A DNA stretch of 64,000 nt, taken from contig NC_043741.1 in the NCBI RefSeq assembly GCF_004337985.1, positions 629,920 to 693,919 of the forward strand. The letters are read 5' to 3'. Of the stretch, positions 47,429 through 59,877 are shown in pieces. The DNA is from Pyricularia pennisetigena. Its lineage: Eukaryota; Ascomycota; Sordariomycetes; Magnaporthales; Pyriculariaceae. Both the position numbers and the translations under genes were made by a program. The notes under the pieces were generated by a model. It made no database searches. It was not told where the DNA came from and saw only the letters and a list, made by a program, of their open reading frames with translations. Positions within the stretch are counted from its first letter, which is position 1; the number at the start of each line of letters is the position of its first letter.

Positions 47429-49274
47429 GGCCAACCCCATCATCGGCGTCAAGATTACACAGAAAAGTGGAAGAAGGAGAACGAATGTGTTGGGGACGAG
47501 GACAAGGCAGAAAAGAATTGGATTGGATTCTGGTGTCTATTCCTTTTTGTCTTCATCTGTTCTTGTTTGTTTCTCTCTTTCTCTGTCTCGTCCCGAGTCT
47601 CACGGGCAATTGTGCCATCGGATGCGAAATGAACCTACCAGACTGCTGCTGTTGAAAATATACATATGTGCACAATGCACAAAGCAATTGCAATTACGGA
47701 TGAGGAATGTCGAGCCCGACCCGACTTAAGCAATCGATTGTCTGATGAACAAACGAGCGATCGACGACGATAAAAAAATGTGACGAAATCTGCCGAAAGA
47801 TTTGGGGAAGCGAGAAGAGCGGCTGACTTGGTACCGTACCTTACCCAGGCACATTACTACTGTACGTACCATACTTGCCTACGGAGGGCAGCTAGTCTAA
47901 TAACTATAGTACTCGTACCAATGTGCCCGGCGCATTCCCATGCCCAACTCCACAAACTACATGGACCAACTAGCTGTACCAAAAAAGCCTTTCCGTCACG
48001 CGTTGGCATACCTCTCATCTACATCAGGTGTGGAAATTTGTATTCAGCCTCTCGGACCGTCGTTCTACTGTACAGGTCCCTAGGGTGAGGGGAGCTGGAG
48101 AGCAGGAGGGCAAAAAGAAAAAGCAAACGTAAGGCATAAACAAAGGGGAAGGATGCTATTATCTCAGAAACAAGCAGCTGTGCAATAAAATTCTAGGAGT
48201 GCATAACAGGGGTTCATCTTAGCATTCATCCAATGGGTCTACCAGTGTAAAACCGAAAGATATTAATTAATACAGGGTCTTGTGCCAGGACTTCAGGAGA
48301 ACTGAAAGTAGCACAGTACGGTATTGCTGGACGAACCCACCCACACCCATCTTAACCTGACTATCATTGGAGGGTCTCTTGCTCTTCAAGTGCGGGAACC
48401 ATTTCCGGTGTGCTGCTGCTAGTGGATCCTCCAGGGGTATGGGTGACCCGGGCAACCGGCCATGGCTTACGTCGTGCCTGGCAGGATACCACTGGAGGTA
48501 CCTGTCTCAAATCTGACCCACATATTGCCGCGCCCGATCTAAGGGACTGTAAATTGTGACGACGGATGTACACAAACAAGCTGAAAGCGTACGTTTGTAC
48601 ATGATCCGAATGATATTATTAGTATAAACGGCAATCATACAAAATAAAAGTATAGACATGCTTGCGCTTCGGCATATCTGCTGGGTGATGTTCCCAGGAA
48701 CCAGTTTCTGGAGGCACTCAATTCCCGACATGGTGGCGCCAGCGCGCCCGATCATCGTGTGCAAACGAAACGTGAGCACCGACAGGCGCAGGGCCTGCTA
48801 AATTTAAAAATTTTCCTGACATCTTGGCACCCCATACCTTGCCAATCGTTTCTTCACTCGAATTCTCGTGCCTGCACGACAACAACCCAAGAGGGCATAT
48901 TGCGTGTTTGCTCATAGTATGGTGGCATGATGGGGAGGGGGGCAAGGGCGAGACATGAGCAAGATGCCATGAACACACTAACCGAGGTCATTGGACTTTG
49001 TAACTTTCACTGTCCACAGTTCCTCTAGCCCGCAGCCATCCCATCTAATTATCTGAGTTGCCTGAGATAATATTTTGCTTTAGGCCATTGGCTACCAGAT
49101 CTTAATCTCACACGTCCCCCTCCAAAACTTCTCGTTTGTCTTTTAGTCCAGCAATATGATATATCATACACGCCCTAAGAAAAGTGTATAACTGTAGCCT
49201 GCTGGCCCAAGATGCCTTATTGATACTCCAGGAAAAAAAGAAAGAAATAAAAAAAACAGTAAAAACACAATCCC
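47429..49274. other. Region between PTA1 end and She3-like start, with a small ORF candidate
   Basis: 1.85 kb. It contains the promoter of the She3-like gene and the 3' flank of PTA1. A 74-codon frame on the minus strand (48731-48507) begins in an excellent start context (GCCACCATGT) and contains one hydrophobic segment; it is treated as a finding. Nothing else is supported. Confidence 0.5.
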
Positions 49275-51981
49275 CTAACTGGCAAGCACCGCTGGTGGGG
49301 CCACTGGCTGACCAGCTTGTCCAGCTACGGCGTTGGCCTCCAAGAACGCCTTTCTCCAGCGTGTTAGGAATTTGGTTGCTAGTGGCCGAGCTTCCTCGTC
49401 TGAAGTGGTGCGTAGATGTCATCCAGTTAGTAAATAACGTCACCCAAATTTTTCAGACGCTAAGACAAGATAGAGAAAATAGGGTTACACTTACACTCCG
49501 TCCAGATACCCTGCATCGCATCTAGTGCCATCTCCTTGGCCGGCGGTCTCATCATGACCAAATACACCAGACTCGTCAGGGCCAGACTTGCCAGCGATGG
49601 GTCTCTGCACATACCCTCGACGCGCTTGAGAATCGCCGGGTTCACCTCGGGTATCTCGCCCAGGAACCGTGTCAGCACCTTGTCTTGTGCGTGCAGATAT
49701 GGGGTAATGCCATCCACGAGTCGCAATGCGACCTTGTCGTAATGCAGAGGCGCATCACTTGCCATCCTCTTCTGCAGCTGATCGTTGTACCATTCTTCGG
49801 ACAACCATGAGATGGCCACATCAATCCGTTTTCGGAAGTCCTCTAGCACGTAGTTGTAAAGGGCCTCGCGCACTTTGTCACCGAGAACCTGAGTTGTACC
49901 GTCCTCTTCCTTGATTGTGGTCTTCTCGAGTGCAGACGAAGAGCGGGTGGCCAATCGAGTAATCACTGTGATCCAAGATTCACGATCGTAGAAGCTGGCT
50001 GCTAGTCTGTTAATTCCTGCCTTGGTTCTCTTGGAACCCGACTCCTCAAGCTGCTTCGTCATGCCCAAGACATTTGTGACAATTCCCCGACCAGCGTTCG
50101 AGGCTTCTTCTGGTCGCAAGACTGGCGGAGCAGGCAGCTTGTATGCCCCGAGGGCCAAGGATGCAGCCTCCATCTTCTCGGCCTCTTCTTGGCGGGAAGG
50201 ACCGTCCTGTTTGTTGAGTATTTGCTCTGCATCCTCTGCGGCATAGTAGTCAGGCTCGTAGTCATCGTCATCGTCATCGTCAACTCCCAGTGGAGCTGTA
50301 GCGGGATTGATAACTGCAGGTTGCGCTGCAGCCGCTTCAAGGGCTTTCAACCGATCCCGTACACCCTGAGGAAGGAACCAGGTTAGGACTGAAACGCATG
50401 ATTTTTGTTTGGTAGCTTGATAACTGAGGTGAAAGAAAAAGCCAACCACTCACATTGACACCGCGATCTAGCAACTGTTGGTCTATCCTAGCCAGTGTTG
50501 AGACACAAATCTTCGCAGTCAAGTCGGCAGGAACCACAGAGACATCGAAGGACTGAAGGCCAGGCGTGTTTGTCAATGTGAAAATAGCGGCCAAAGTTGT
50601 TGGACCCGGTGGCAATGGCGGAACCTCCTGCAGAGGAACAACGACAGCGCCTGAGGCAAGCCTCTGTCGCTTAGCATCTCCCAAGGCAGCGGCCTGCTGT
50701 TCAGCCAAGGCTCGTTTTCGCCCAGCATTGTCGTCAAAGATATCGGCACGTGAGCGGGCAAGTCGTTCGACGTGTTGCTGGATGCGGGGGTTCATTGGGT
50801 TTTGCGGATCACTGCTTAACTGTTAGGATGATGATGGAACAACCTTGGTCGCGCCCTGGTACTTACCGTCGTATGAGATGCATGAGCAACATCCTCGTTG
50901 TCTTTTCCATTGACTTGACAAGAACACGGGTTTTGGGTGTCATGGGCGAGTTCGCTAACTTCAGGGGATTGAAGTTCAAAACCGCATTCAAGATCCGGTT
51001 CGAGGTTGCTGGTCTCGTACGGATCAGGATCGCGAGACAGTTCAGGGTAGCATCGACAACAAGTGCATCGCTGTACAACAACAGATCAGGGGTCAGTCTT
51101 GTAAAACATTCAAGTAGCATGGGCTTTCATACCTGCTGTTATCTTGTAAGACTCCAAGCATTCTGTCCAGCAGACCAATAGCCTCCGCTTCCAGATTCCT
51201 GGGGTCAAGGACCGGGTGGCTCTGTGGGATGTTTGACAGAGAAATGTCAAGACCATCACGCTAGACATGCAATCGTAAGCAAGGGAACAGCTTCTATCGC
51301 ATGTCAGAGTCAGAAACTCACTTTGAACTCGCCATTAATGGAAACGGTCTGGGCAAGCACAACGCGCTGAGCAAATTTGACACAGCAGATCTTGATGCTT
51401 GGAGTCTCTCCATTCCACAGTTGGAATATCCTCGACTTGATGGCAGTTATTCGCTCCCATGTTGTGGTGTCGTAGGAGTTGTTGATGCTTTTTTTTTTTT
51501 TGGGTGGGTGTATATGGTTAGCGAAATCGCATCTATGGCCATGACGACCGACTTTGGAGCGTACAACAGATGATGGATGTCTGGACTGCGAGAGGGCAGG
51601 ATAAAAGGGCACCGTTTGGGGGGGCGAAGAAGGCACATACATCCATCTAACTACTAGAGGATAGATACTAGCTGCGGTCTGAATGGCGCTCCTCACGACA
51701 TAAGGGTCCTCGCTTGGGTTCTCAGCCCAGGCTCTCAGCGTCTCCAAGACCATGAGACTCATTGTCTCCTTGTCACGGGACGGCAGCGATGGCGTCGCAA
51801 ACGACTCGGCAAGAAAGTCGGCACCCCATCTCCTAAGTTCTGGCGCCGACTTGGAACCTATTATGGGTAGGATCCCCTGCACGATGGACGAATAGAGCTT
51901 GACGTCGAGGAGCACATGCTTGCGAGCGTCATTGAGCTGCCGGATCTGCTCCGCTATGGGAGACTGAGCCGCCGAAGCCAT
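49275..51981 (-). CDS. PTA1: mRNA 3'-end processing factor PTA1 (symplekin)
   Basis: Scaffold subunit of the cleavage and polyadenylation factor. Predicted 730 residues. Exons: 51981-51641, 51487-51322, 51260-51133, 51070-50867, 50811-50454, 50365-49495, 49399-49275. The N-terminal half is a HEAT-type Symplekin/Pta1 domain: ARKHVLLDVKLYSSIVQGIL, GADFLAESFATPSLPSRDKE, YDTTTWERITAIKSRIFQLW, KFAQRVVLAQTV, TLNCLAILIRTRPATSNRIL. A basic linker (NAGRKRALAEQQAAALGDAK) and an acidic run (DDDDDDDYEPDYYAAEDAEQ) separate it from the C-terminal part ending RPLATKFLTRWRKAFLEANA. The first intron (51640-51488) is a multiple of three and open in frame, so an unspliced reading looks continuous; GTATGT, CGCTAACC and the acceptor, plus the family sequence, show it is removed. 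Divergent from COA3. Confidence 0.93.
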
Positions 51982-52832
51982 GACGGCTGGCCAATGGAGC
52001 AGGTGTTGGGCTGCGCGAAAACAGCTCCAGAGCCTAAATCAGACCAGCTAGCTACGCAAAAAGATTGACCCTATTCAAATGAGCCCGGTTTCCCATATGA
52101 TGGAAAAGAGCCCTCGAGATTCGAGATTTTTGTCGAAATTGCTGTCCAGCGAGCGCGTAGGATAAATGCCGGGCCTCTCACGGTCGCTGTAAGTAGATGA
52201 TGACGCCTTCCTTTTGTGTGTAGGAGGTTGGTCGCGTCAATTGCAAGCTAACGAAGGCGTCGCAGTGAAGCATTCAAATTTCCACGTGAGCTCGCGACCA
52301 GAGAACAAAGACAGGATTTGTAGCGGAGAAGCCCAGTCTACTACTGTCATGCGCAGTGAGTGTTCACAAATCCAACAGTATGCAGATTTCCGATTGATGC
52401 CCCCCTCTGTTGGCCGACGAAATTGGTATTGTTGATGTACGAAGTGTCGACGTCAATTGCGCTCAGCGCGCTTCTCAATCGCAAGAGCTACCTGGTCCTG
52501 CGGCTCAAAATTGTCGGCAGAACCAAGGAGCTTTCCCAGGTGGGACCCTGGACATGGGCCCCAAGTAGTCGGTACTTTAGGGTAGAGCCGCACCCCCGCG
52601 GCGAACATGTACCGGTACCGCAGCACTGCGGCGCGCTACAATCCATTGCCAGCCAGTTCTACACTTGGCGTCCACGCGATTGACGATATCGAACCTCGAG
52701 CTCTTTTGATTCAAATCATCCAGCGATCCCAAGAATCTCAGACACGAACACACTCACCACGAGCACCTTCGCCACCCTCCTATCTCACTGTCTTTCTTTC
52801 ACTCTTGCGCATACGCATTAATAGCAGTTTCA
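51982..52832. promoter_or_regulatory. Divergent promoter region, PTA1 / COA3
   Basis: 851 bases between two start codons pointing outwards. No gene seen; open frames such as 52607-53152 (+) overlap COA3 in the wrong frame. Confidence 0.5.
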
Positions 52833-53303
52833 ATGGCAGGGTAAGCAATTGCAACACCAAAAGCGACCTTTCTGCCCGCTCTGTACACATCGCTCGCACG
52901 CCCAGAACCCACGACCATGACTTGCTGACCCCTCGACCTGCCGCAACCCTCCAGATTCCAAGGCGAAGGCTACTACGACCGCCGCTATCGGCAAAACCCA
53001 GCCCTGGTCCGCGCTCGTCGCCCGTACCTTTTCAAGAACGCCGTTGCCGGCATTGCGCTCGCCGCTTTCACGGCCGGAATTTGTCAGTAAACCCTGTTAC
53101 CCTTGTTCTTGGTAGCCTACATGCGCTCCCCTTTTCGGTCACACGTGCCTAATTACTAACTCACATTATTACCATTCTGGGTTTCCTATTCAGACGCCTA
53201 CACAATTCACGCCATCGGTCAAGACGAGTTCGAGGACGTCAAGGTGCCCGAGACCCCGAGGCAACCGTCAAACATCAAAATCCAGCAGCCATCTTCGTCA
53301 TGA
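52833..53303 (+). CDS. COA3: Cytochrome c oxidase assembly factor 3
   Basis: Small inner mitochondrial membrane protein that, with Cox14, binds newly made Cox1 and couples its translation to complex IV assembly. Predicted 81 residues. Exons: 52833-52840 (ATGGCAGG, eight bases), 52955-53082, 53194-53303. All joins are GT-AG and in frame. The protein reads MAGFQGEGYYDRRYRQNPAL, then RARRPYLFKNAVAGIALAAF entering a single membrane helix to about IYAYTIHAI, then the conserved acidic GQDEFEDVKVPE and a short tail. This is the layout of the COA3/CCDC56 family. The gene is too fragmented to appear as a long open frame, so it could be missed by a simple search. Confidence 0.92.
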
Positions 53304-54101
53304 TGTGTGCCTTGTTTGATGAATGGCGGGGCGAGTGAGAGGGCACGAGGCCCGGTGTGCTATCTTTCCAGGTGTACTTATGAATGTACTTTGAAACACA
53401 AATACCCAGCTCCAGCTTCGTTATCATAGATGAATTAAAAAAAAAAATGCAAACCTACTTTCCATCTTGGCATGATTACAGTTTATCTTTGAGAAGAGTA
53501 TTAAGCCCGTACACCGTAAACGCCCATCTTATACGGAGTGACTTTGTTCGTCTGCTTTGAATCATCGACCAAAATACAGAGAGGCCAGGGAATCGATCTG
53601 ATACAAAAATAGGCACATGTATTCGCGGGCTCTTTCGCGTCGCCGGCATGGAAAATGACGTCTCTCTTGGCATGCCAACAAAATAATCCAGCTCTGTTCT
53701 GCCGTATAAAGTTTCTAAAGGCTATATCATATACACGAGGCCAACTCTCGGTCTACTGTGGTTGAGTAGCCAGGAAAAGGATGCTGTGTGGGTATTATAC
53801 TGAGAAGCAAAAGAAATTAACCCAGCCCAAAGAAAGAACCAAGACACACACACACAAAAAAAAAAAAAAGCATAACACCAAAGTCTCCTAACGCCACAAC
53901 CCAAGCCAAGATGTACCCCTGTATCAATGCGTCTACCCATAGACCGCGCCGAGTGGCGCCTGTAACGAGACTAAACTCCATCGGACAATGCCAGAATCGA
54001 CGTAAAATGAGAGTTGAGAGCTTTTGGGGAGTGTTGGCAGGTATCACACCGCCAACTTGCAGCAGCTCCTCAAGAGCATAGGCACAAACCCGGGAAGGCG
54101 T
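53304..54101. other. Convergent 3' flank, COA3 / Dep1-like gene
   Basis: 798 bases between facing stops. A runs at 53438-53446 and 53857-53870 and a CA repeat at about 53846-53857. No gene seen. Confidence 0.5.
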
Positions 54102-56330
54102 TTATTTGATCGCCATCATCCCAGACTTCAGCAGACTTGAAGACATCGCTGAGGTCCCATTGATTGCCGACGAACCATGTCCGATCTGAGCTCGTCTTGT
54201 GTTGTGGCTGTTGCGACCACCAGAAGGCCCTGATTGGTAGTGTGGGCTGTTTCCGTTGGCCTCCTTGGCCGTAGCTTGCTCACGTGGCCGAGACTGCTGC
54301 TGGTGCGACGGATGGTTAGGGTTTGCCCATGGTGTCTGCTTGAGGAACTCCTCTCCCGCAGGGCCTAATATCCTTTCATTCGGAATAGCGCCGTAGTCTT
54401 GAAAGGTTGCCGACACTGCTCCAGCGTGGTGGCTGCTCTCCCTCTTTGCTTGCTGGCGAATTCGAGTGAAGTCAGGATGGGCTAAAGCTGCTTTTCAACC
54501 CTTGTAGGCGCCGCAACTTACCTTGATCTCATTCAAGTCGTCCTGGATCTCTGAGAAACTTGCACCGGATATCCGAGGCGCGCCTGGAAAGCCCTTGTGT
54601 CTTGCTATTTCGGACAAAACGGAAACCTCCTTGTTGTACGCCGTGACTTGTTTGACGGCCTTGGCTCTTGACTCTGGATAGCGTAGCGTGAAATCGGCAA
54701 CCTTATTGGCATGGCAGCGCCTCTGTTGTTGTATCCTGTACCACTCGTCGCCGAGTTCTTCGAGTACCTGTTCGCGTGTCTTACGCACGTCTTGATAATA
54801 TTGCGACATGATCTGTGATCTGCCCGCGACAGCCCACCGTTGGAGAGACTCCTGGTTTAGTCTGTACTCGGCCTCGATTATTCGCATTTTGTCGTCGCGG
54901 CGTGCATCGACACAGCGCATCATGGCCAAGTAATCAGGGTGTGTTGGCTCAGGGGCCATAAGCATAGCCTCCTCCTCATTCAGTAGTCGCAGGCGCTCTT
55001 CGTAATACCTGCATTGACTGAGTCAGAACTCGCCCAACAGACATTGGAGGAACCTCGAGTTTTGCACCCGTACTTACTGGTCTCTGAACTCTGCAAACGA
55101 CTTTTCAAGTCCTAGTATGAACTCCTGTGCAGCCTTTTTTCGTTCCACTGAGACGTGAGTTAGCTTTTCCCCCGTACGCCGAGCATGAAAGGCAATGCCC
55201 TCAAGCTTACTCTCTTCCTCGTCCTTATGTAATGCTTCCGCATCCTGATCACACTCCACATCACCGTCTCCATCGCCGGGCTCGACATCTACATCGGCTT
55301 CAGCCTCAACATGTTCCTCAGTTGTAGGAAGTTCGCCCTCCGTAGTAGGAGCGGGTATCTCGTGGAGCGAAACAGTAGCAGGCTCTGCATCGCGATCATC
55401 TCCGGCGCGCATTTGCTTTTCCTTCCTTGAGGCACTGCGCTTCGATCTGCCCGGGCTTGGTTGCTGTCGCGCCACGGTGCCGTTTGCATCTTGAGCTGAT
55501 GTCTTTTGGTGATTCTTATGATCGCCAGAGGGCACATCCTCCTCAGATTGATCACCGTTGTGCGTGTTTGTCGGGGTAGCCTCAGCCGTACTACGGCGGA
55601 TGGTTAGGTCATCGCTCGCATCCGCAGCTGGCGCAACGGATCCGACGCGCTTCTTTGCCGGCTGGTCTGGCTCGACTGTCTCCGTCGCGGGCGATCGTTT
55701 GCGTTTTCTTGTGTCCAACGAAGATGTAGTGCTTGTATCTGCAGATACAGGGCCGCTATCGACGGTGGTATTGTGTTTGTCATCATGGGGAGAGCCAAGG
55801 GCATCTTTGCTGTGACCGGATGGCGTTGAGAGATCGCTGTCGCTCTGGTCTTTATCGGAGTCCGACGCAGCATCGTTCTCTTGGTCACTGACCCCGCCAG
55901 CTCTTGTCTGTTGCTTGAGCTTGCTCGGGCTGAATTGGAAGTCACGCTCTCTTGTGTTGAGAAACCTCTTGCCCGCACGGTCGGCTTTGGGAGTGGTCGA
56001 CCCGCCAAATTCTTTCATTTTGGAGGGGCTATCGTGAAGGCGCTCCGTCTCGGCCTCGGAGTCGTTAATGTCGACTTCGGAGAGGTTAGATTCGTCGTCG
56101 TCGTCGGCGACGCTATCGTCGTGTTCAGATTGCGCAGGGGTTTCTCTCTCGCTATGTCCTATGCTAGTGACGTTCTTACGCATCAACTGCTCCATGAGGT
56201 CGTCATCTCCATCCTTGTCCTCGACGTCACTGAGAGGGCTGGACATGTTACTCGCGCTGCCCTCATGCAGGGCCGAGACAAGGGGGCTCGACGCCGGGAG
56301 GGTGGCGACGGCTGCGTCGCTTGCAGCCAT
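54102..56330 (-). CDS. Sds3/Dep1-type subunit of the Rpd3 histone deacetylase complex
   Basis: Likely subunit of the large Sin3-Rpd3 deacetylase complex. Exons: 56330-55078, 55008-54522, and a last exon from about 54481 to 54102; roughly 700 residues. The first 390 residues are disordered and acidic, with a basic patch (RKRKRSPATE). The Sds3-like domain begins near EFILGLEKSFAEFRDQYYEE and continues RLRLLNEEEAMLMAPEPTHP, DYLAMMRCVDARRDDKMRII and EELGDEWYRIQQQRR. Sds3 and Dep1 share this domain; the long acidic N-terminus suggests Dep1. The second junction is problematic. The clear GTAAGT donor at 54521 and TTTAG acceptor at 54482 give a 40-base intron and the wrong frame for the last exon (HPDFTRIRQQAKRE and beyond). 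A weak donor four bases later would fix the frame with a 36-base intron. Confidence 0.82.
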
Positions 56331-56997
56331 TGAGTTGAAGCTCGCGATTTAGCCGTTTGGGTGTCTAGGAGAATTGGTGTTGTGTCGAGATGGCACCGTC
56401 TGGGTTGTAGTAGTACGTAGGCAAAACCGGAGGGACGATGTTGACAAGCCAGCGACCGCGAGCTGTGACGACGGGCTTGCTTCGGGGCAAAAGAAAGGAT
56501 GCTTGGAAGATTTGTGGATAAGGAGAAAATCACAGAAAAAAAAGAAGTCTCGAGGCCACGGGATTAATTTCACTTCACATTATAATCGTGCAGTGGTGAA
56601 CCGAAGTATGGAAGGGTTGCGGGTGGTGGCAGCGCAAAAGACGGAACTGGGACAACAAGAGGAGAAGAGCGGACCTCTCGCGACGGGTTGCCCGCTTTCC
56701 CTTCCTTGCTCATGACAGACTTGGGCACTTTTGGTCGGCTGCCAAACCCGCACCGCACTCACATCATACTGGGCGGTGACTGATGGCAGAACTAAAGCCG
56801 AGCTCGCTGCGGGTGGAATTTTCCCTGAAGCCACCCCACACCAGCTTTGTTCAAGCGGGCAACAAGCGTGCAGGAGCTGCATGCCGGCCGCTCTTAATTT
56901 TTTTTTTTTTTGTACATGAAACGCGGTCAACAATTGCACGTCGTGATTCCCAATACAGCAACCAAGGTGTCAAAACTGGACATCAAAGCATAACACA
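56331..56997. promoter_or_regulatory. Divergent promoter region, Dep1-like gene / NOP12
   Basis: 667 bases between outward-facing starts, with a T run at 56899-56911. No gene or specific site recognised. Confidence 0.5.
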
Positions 56998-58815
56998 ATG
57001 CCAAAAAAGTATGCGATCTTGTCACGATCTGGATACCATAATTGGAAAAAGCCTTCAGCTAATCAACCTTCTCTCTCTAGATCCCTTTTCGGCACGTCCG
57101 CCGCCATTGACCCCACTCTCGATGCTTTGTTCGCATCAAGTGTAAGTGCCCTGCTCCCATGACATGCAGTCTTACACGACTACTATAGCACCGTCGCTTA
57201 CCGCTTAACCGCTTCTCTACCATAGTCCGGTCCAGTTCAACCTTCAAAAAAGCCAAGATATACTGAACCGTTGTCGCCAGATGACAAGTCTGGCGACGAT
57301 GACCTTGACGAGAGTGAAACTCAGGTTGACGATGAGGAATTGAGCGAGCTTGATCAAGACCTGGATTCGAATGCTTCAATTGGAGAAGACTCGGTTGAAG
57401 AAGAGGACGAAGATGATGACGATAATGAGCAGGCACACAGCTCAGAACCAGCTGCAAAGGCGGCGGCTGCGTCTACATTACTGGACAGCTCAGAAAACAA
57501 CAGGAAAAGAAAAAGGAAACAGGCTGACGCACACGACGACCTGGAGACCAAGTATTTTCAGAAAGTTGCCGCCGAGGAGGACGAGGAGAAAAACCGGAGC
57601 AAGCGCTCCAAGAAAGAGCGCAGTGAGAGCACCAAAGACAGTACTGGCGCGCCCAGTGGTCTGATCCACGAGTCTCTGCTTATGGATAACGACAAGTCGG
57701 AGTTGGACAAGGCGGGAAGGACTGTTTTCCTTTCCAACGTTAGCACGGAGGCCATCACATCCAAGTCGGCAAAGAAACAGCTTATGGCTCATCTCGCATC
57801 CGTTTTGGACAAGGATGCTAAGCCGCCCCAGACGATTGAGTCTCTACGCTTCCGCTCTGTTCCAGTCGCTACTGCCGCCATGCCGAAGCGAGCCGCTGTC
57901 ATCACCGAGGCCGTCATGGACGCCACGACGAAGTCCGCGAATGCCTACGTCGTTTACTCGGACGCTGCTGGCGCTCGCGCCGCGGTGACCAAGCTGAACG
58001 GCACCATAGTGCTCGACAGGCATCTTAGAACCGACAGCGTTGCGCATCCAGCTCCCGTTGATCACCGAAGATGTGTTTTTGTGGGAAATCTGGGCTTTGT
58101 GGACGATGAGACTGTGGTGAACGTCACGGTCGATGAGGACGGCAAACAAAAGGAAGAGAAGCGCAAGCGGACCAAGGTCCCCATGGACGTCGAGGAAGGT
58201 CTTTGGCGAACGTTCGGCAAGTCTGCTGGCAAAGTGGAAAATGTACGGGTTGTGCGTGACGGTGTAACACGAGTCGGCAAGGGCATTGCTTATGTGCAAT
58301 TCTACGATGCCAACTCGGTTGAGGCGGCACTCCTTCTCGACGGCAAGAAGTTCCCGCCACTACTTCCACGTGCCCTGCGCGTGACCAGGTGTAAGGCGCC
58401 GCACAAGACGGCCCGCGCGATGGAGCGTGCGGAACAGGCAAGGGCATCAGCGCTCTCGAATGCAGGCAAGCCCAAGAGCACAAAGTATGTGAGGAAGGTT
58501 ACGGTTGAGGAAAAGACTGGCGCCGGCAGAGCCAGCAAGCTCCTTGGTCGCTCTGCAGCTGCACGTCTCGGTGGCTTTAATAAGCCACGTTTTGAAAAGG
58601 GCAAAGCGGCGGCTGGCGCTACTCCAGTCGACTCGGCCTTTAAGTCTCCCGAGGAAATCATCTTTGAAGGACACCGCGCGAGTGCCAAAGACGGGAAACC
58701 AAAGGATCTGAAGTTCAAGGGGAGCAAAGTCAAGAAATCAAAGAGGCCAATCTCGGGGAACCAAAAGCGGCGCGCCACCAGAGCCGCTAACTGGAAGTCG
58801 AAAGGATCGACATAA
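56998..58815 (+). CDS. NOP12: Nucleolar protein 12 (pre-25S rRNA processing)
   Basis: RNA-binding ribosome biogenesis factor of the pre-60S pathway. Predicted 553 residues. Exons: 56998-57008 (11 bases, MPK plus two), 57081-57141, 57226-58815. The N-terminus reads MPKKSLFGTSAAIDPTLDAL, matching the family. An acidic stretch (DEELSELDQDLDSNASIGED) and a Lys/Arg-rich nuclear signal (RKRKRKQADA) precede two RNA recognition motifs. RRM1 starts near residue 189 (RTVFLSNVSTEAITSKSAKK) and RRM2 near 305 (RRCVFVGNLGFVDDETV, with the RNP1-like GKGIAYVQF). The C-terminus is basic and ends KRRATRAANWKSKGST. The yeast protein is shorter (459); the extra length is mostly the acidic N-terminal and inter-motif linkers. 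Confidence 0.94.
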
Positions 58816-59366
58816 AAAAGAAGTTTACTCAGTACGAGAATAAAGGGCCTTCTCGCACTTGCATCCTGAGTCCAAGATACTGATTGTTTAGAATAGATGA
58901 AGGGCAGACAGGCTACATGAAGGTTACGTGAAATTACTAATACGCCCTACCTCAAAACAAATCCGTTGTCTGTCAGCTCCCACTTGATGCATATGGGCCA
59001 ATGATTGTATGGTATACCCCATGAGTTCAACCTCATTCAATGTTTTGTCACATCTTCAGATCGACTTGGTCATTGTACATATTGAAGACGCTCAAGGATC
59101 TTGCTCCGTGTCGTGGTCATACTGCAGTTGACCGCGGGCCTTGTTTGCATGCCTCTCCAGCTTGCTGATTCGGTCTACTGAAGTAACATTGTGCGGTGAT
59201 AGTGTTCCATAAAGTAGGCATGTAATGGAGCGTATGATAGGTGTCGAAGCGCCATGTGCTGGATCTCTGTATCGGTACCAAGGACAAATTCAATGTTCTC
59301 CAACATACGTCCAGCTACAGCAAGTATGAGGAACCTTCTCCAATGAAAGTTACATCCCGAACTGTA

Positions 59367-59442
<76 letters not shown>

Positions 59443-59877
59443 CTTTGCCCTTAGCCGTTCAATCTGTTGACCTTGTTTAGGTCAGTAGAGGCTTGATCGT
59501 GACCAGTCTCATTCATACAATTCCTCCAAGTTCATTATCACGATGAAGTCATCCGTAGAAGCACTCGTCAGAACGATATACGACTGGGTAGGAAAAGAAA
59601 ACTCCATACTGGTATCTTCCTTTGGGGCTATGAATGATAAACACCATGAAAAAAACCTCCAATGTAATCAACAATAGAAATAAGTCAGTCAGCTCTAACA
59701 AATCCAGGTGCCAGTCTTTCAGAACCCAATGAGACGCAGCACTAATAAGGGCTTTTTCTTTCGCAGTGAAAAAAATCCGACATCGAAACCACCAAGCACT
59801 CATGAAGTAGCCTGCAGGTCAACTGACATATTAAAGGGGTTCATAACAAGCCAGACACCATGCGCAGATTACATAAT
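58816..59877. other. Convergent 3' flank, NOP12 / alpha-tubulin
   Basis: 1.06 kb between facing stops. It contains the CT microsatellite at 59369-59435 and is otherwise featureless; no gene seen. Confidence 0.5.
59369..59435. repeat. (TC)n microsatellite
   Basis: About 33 uninterrupted TC units, followed by a T run. It lies between the NOP12 and alpha-tubulin 3' ends. Length is likely to vary between isolates and may be affected by assembly. Confidence 0.9.

Noticed and set aside
58302..58778. Antisense open frames over NOP12 (and likewise over DEP1-like, MMS19 and MPS1)
   Set aside because: They mirror codon bias of the real gene on the opposite strand and have no domain of their own.
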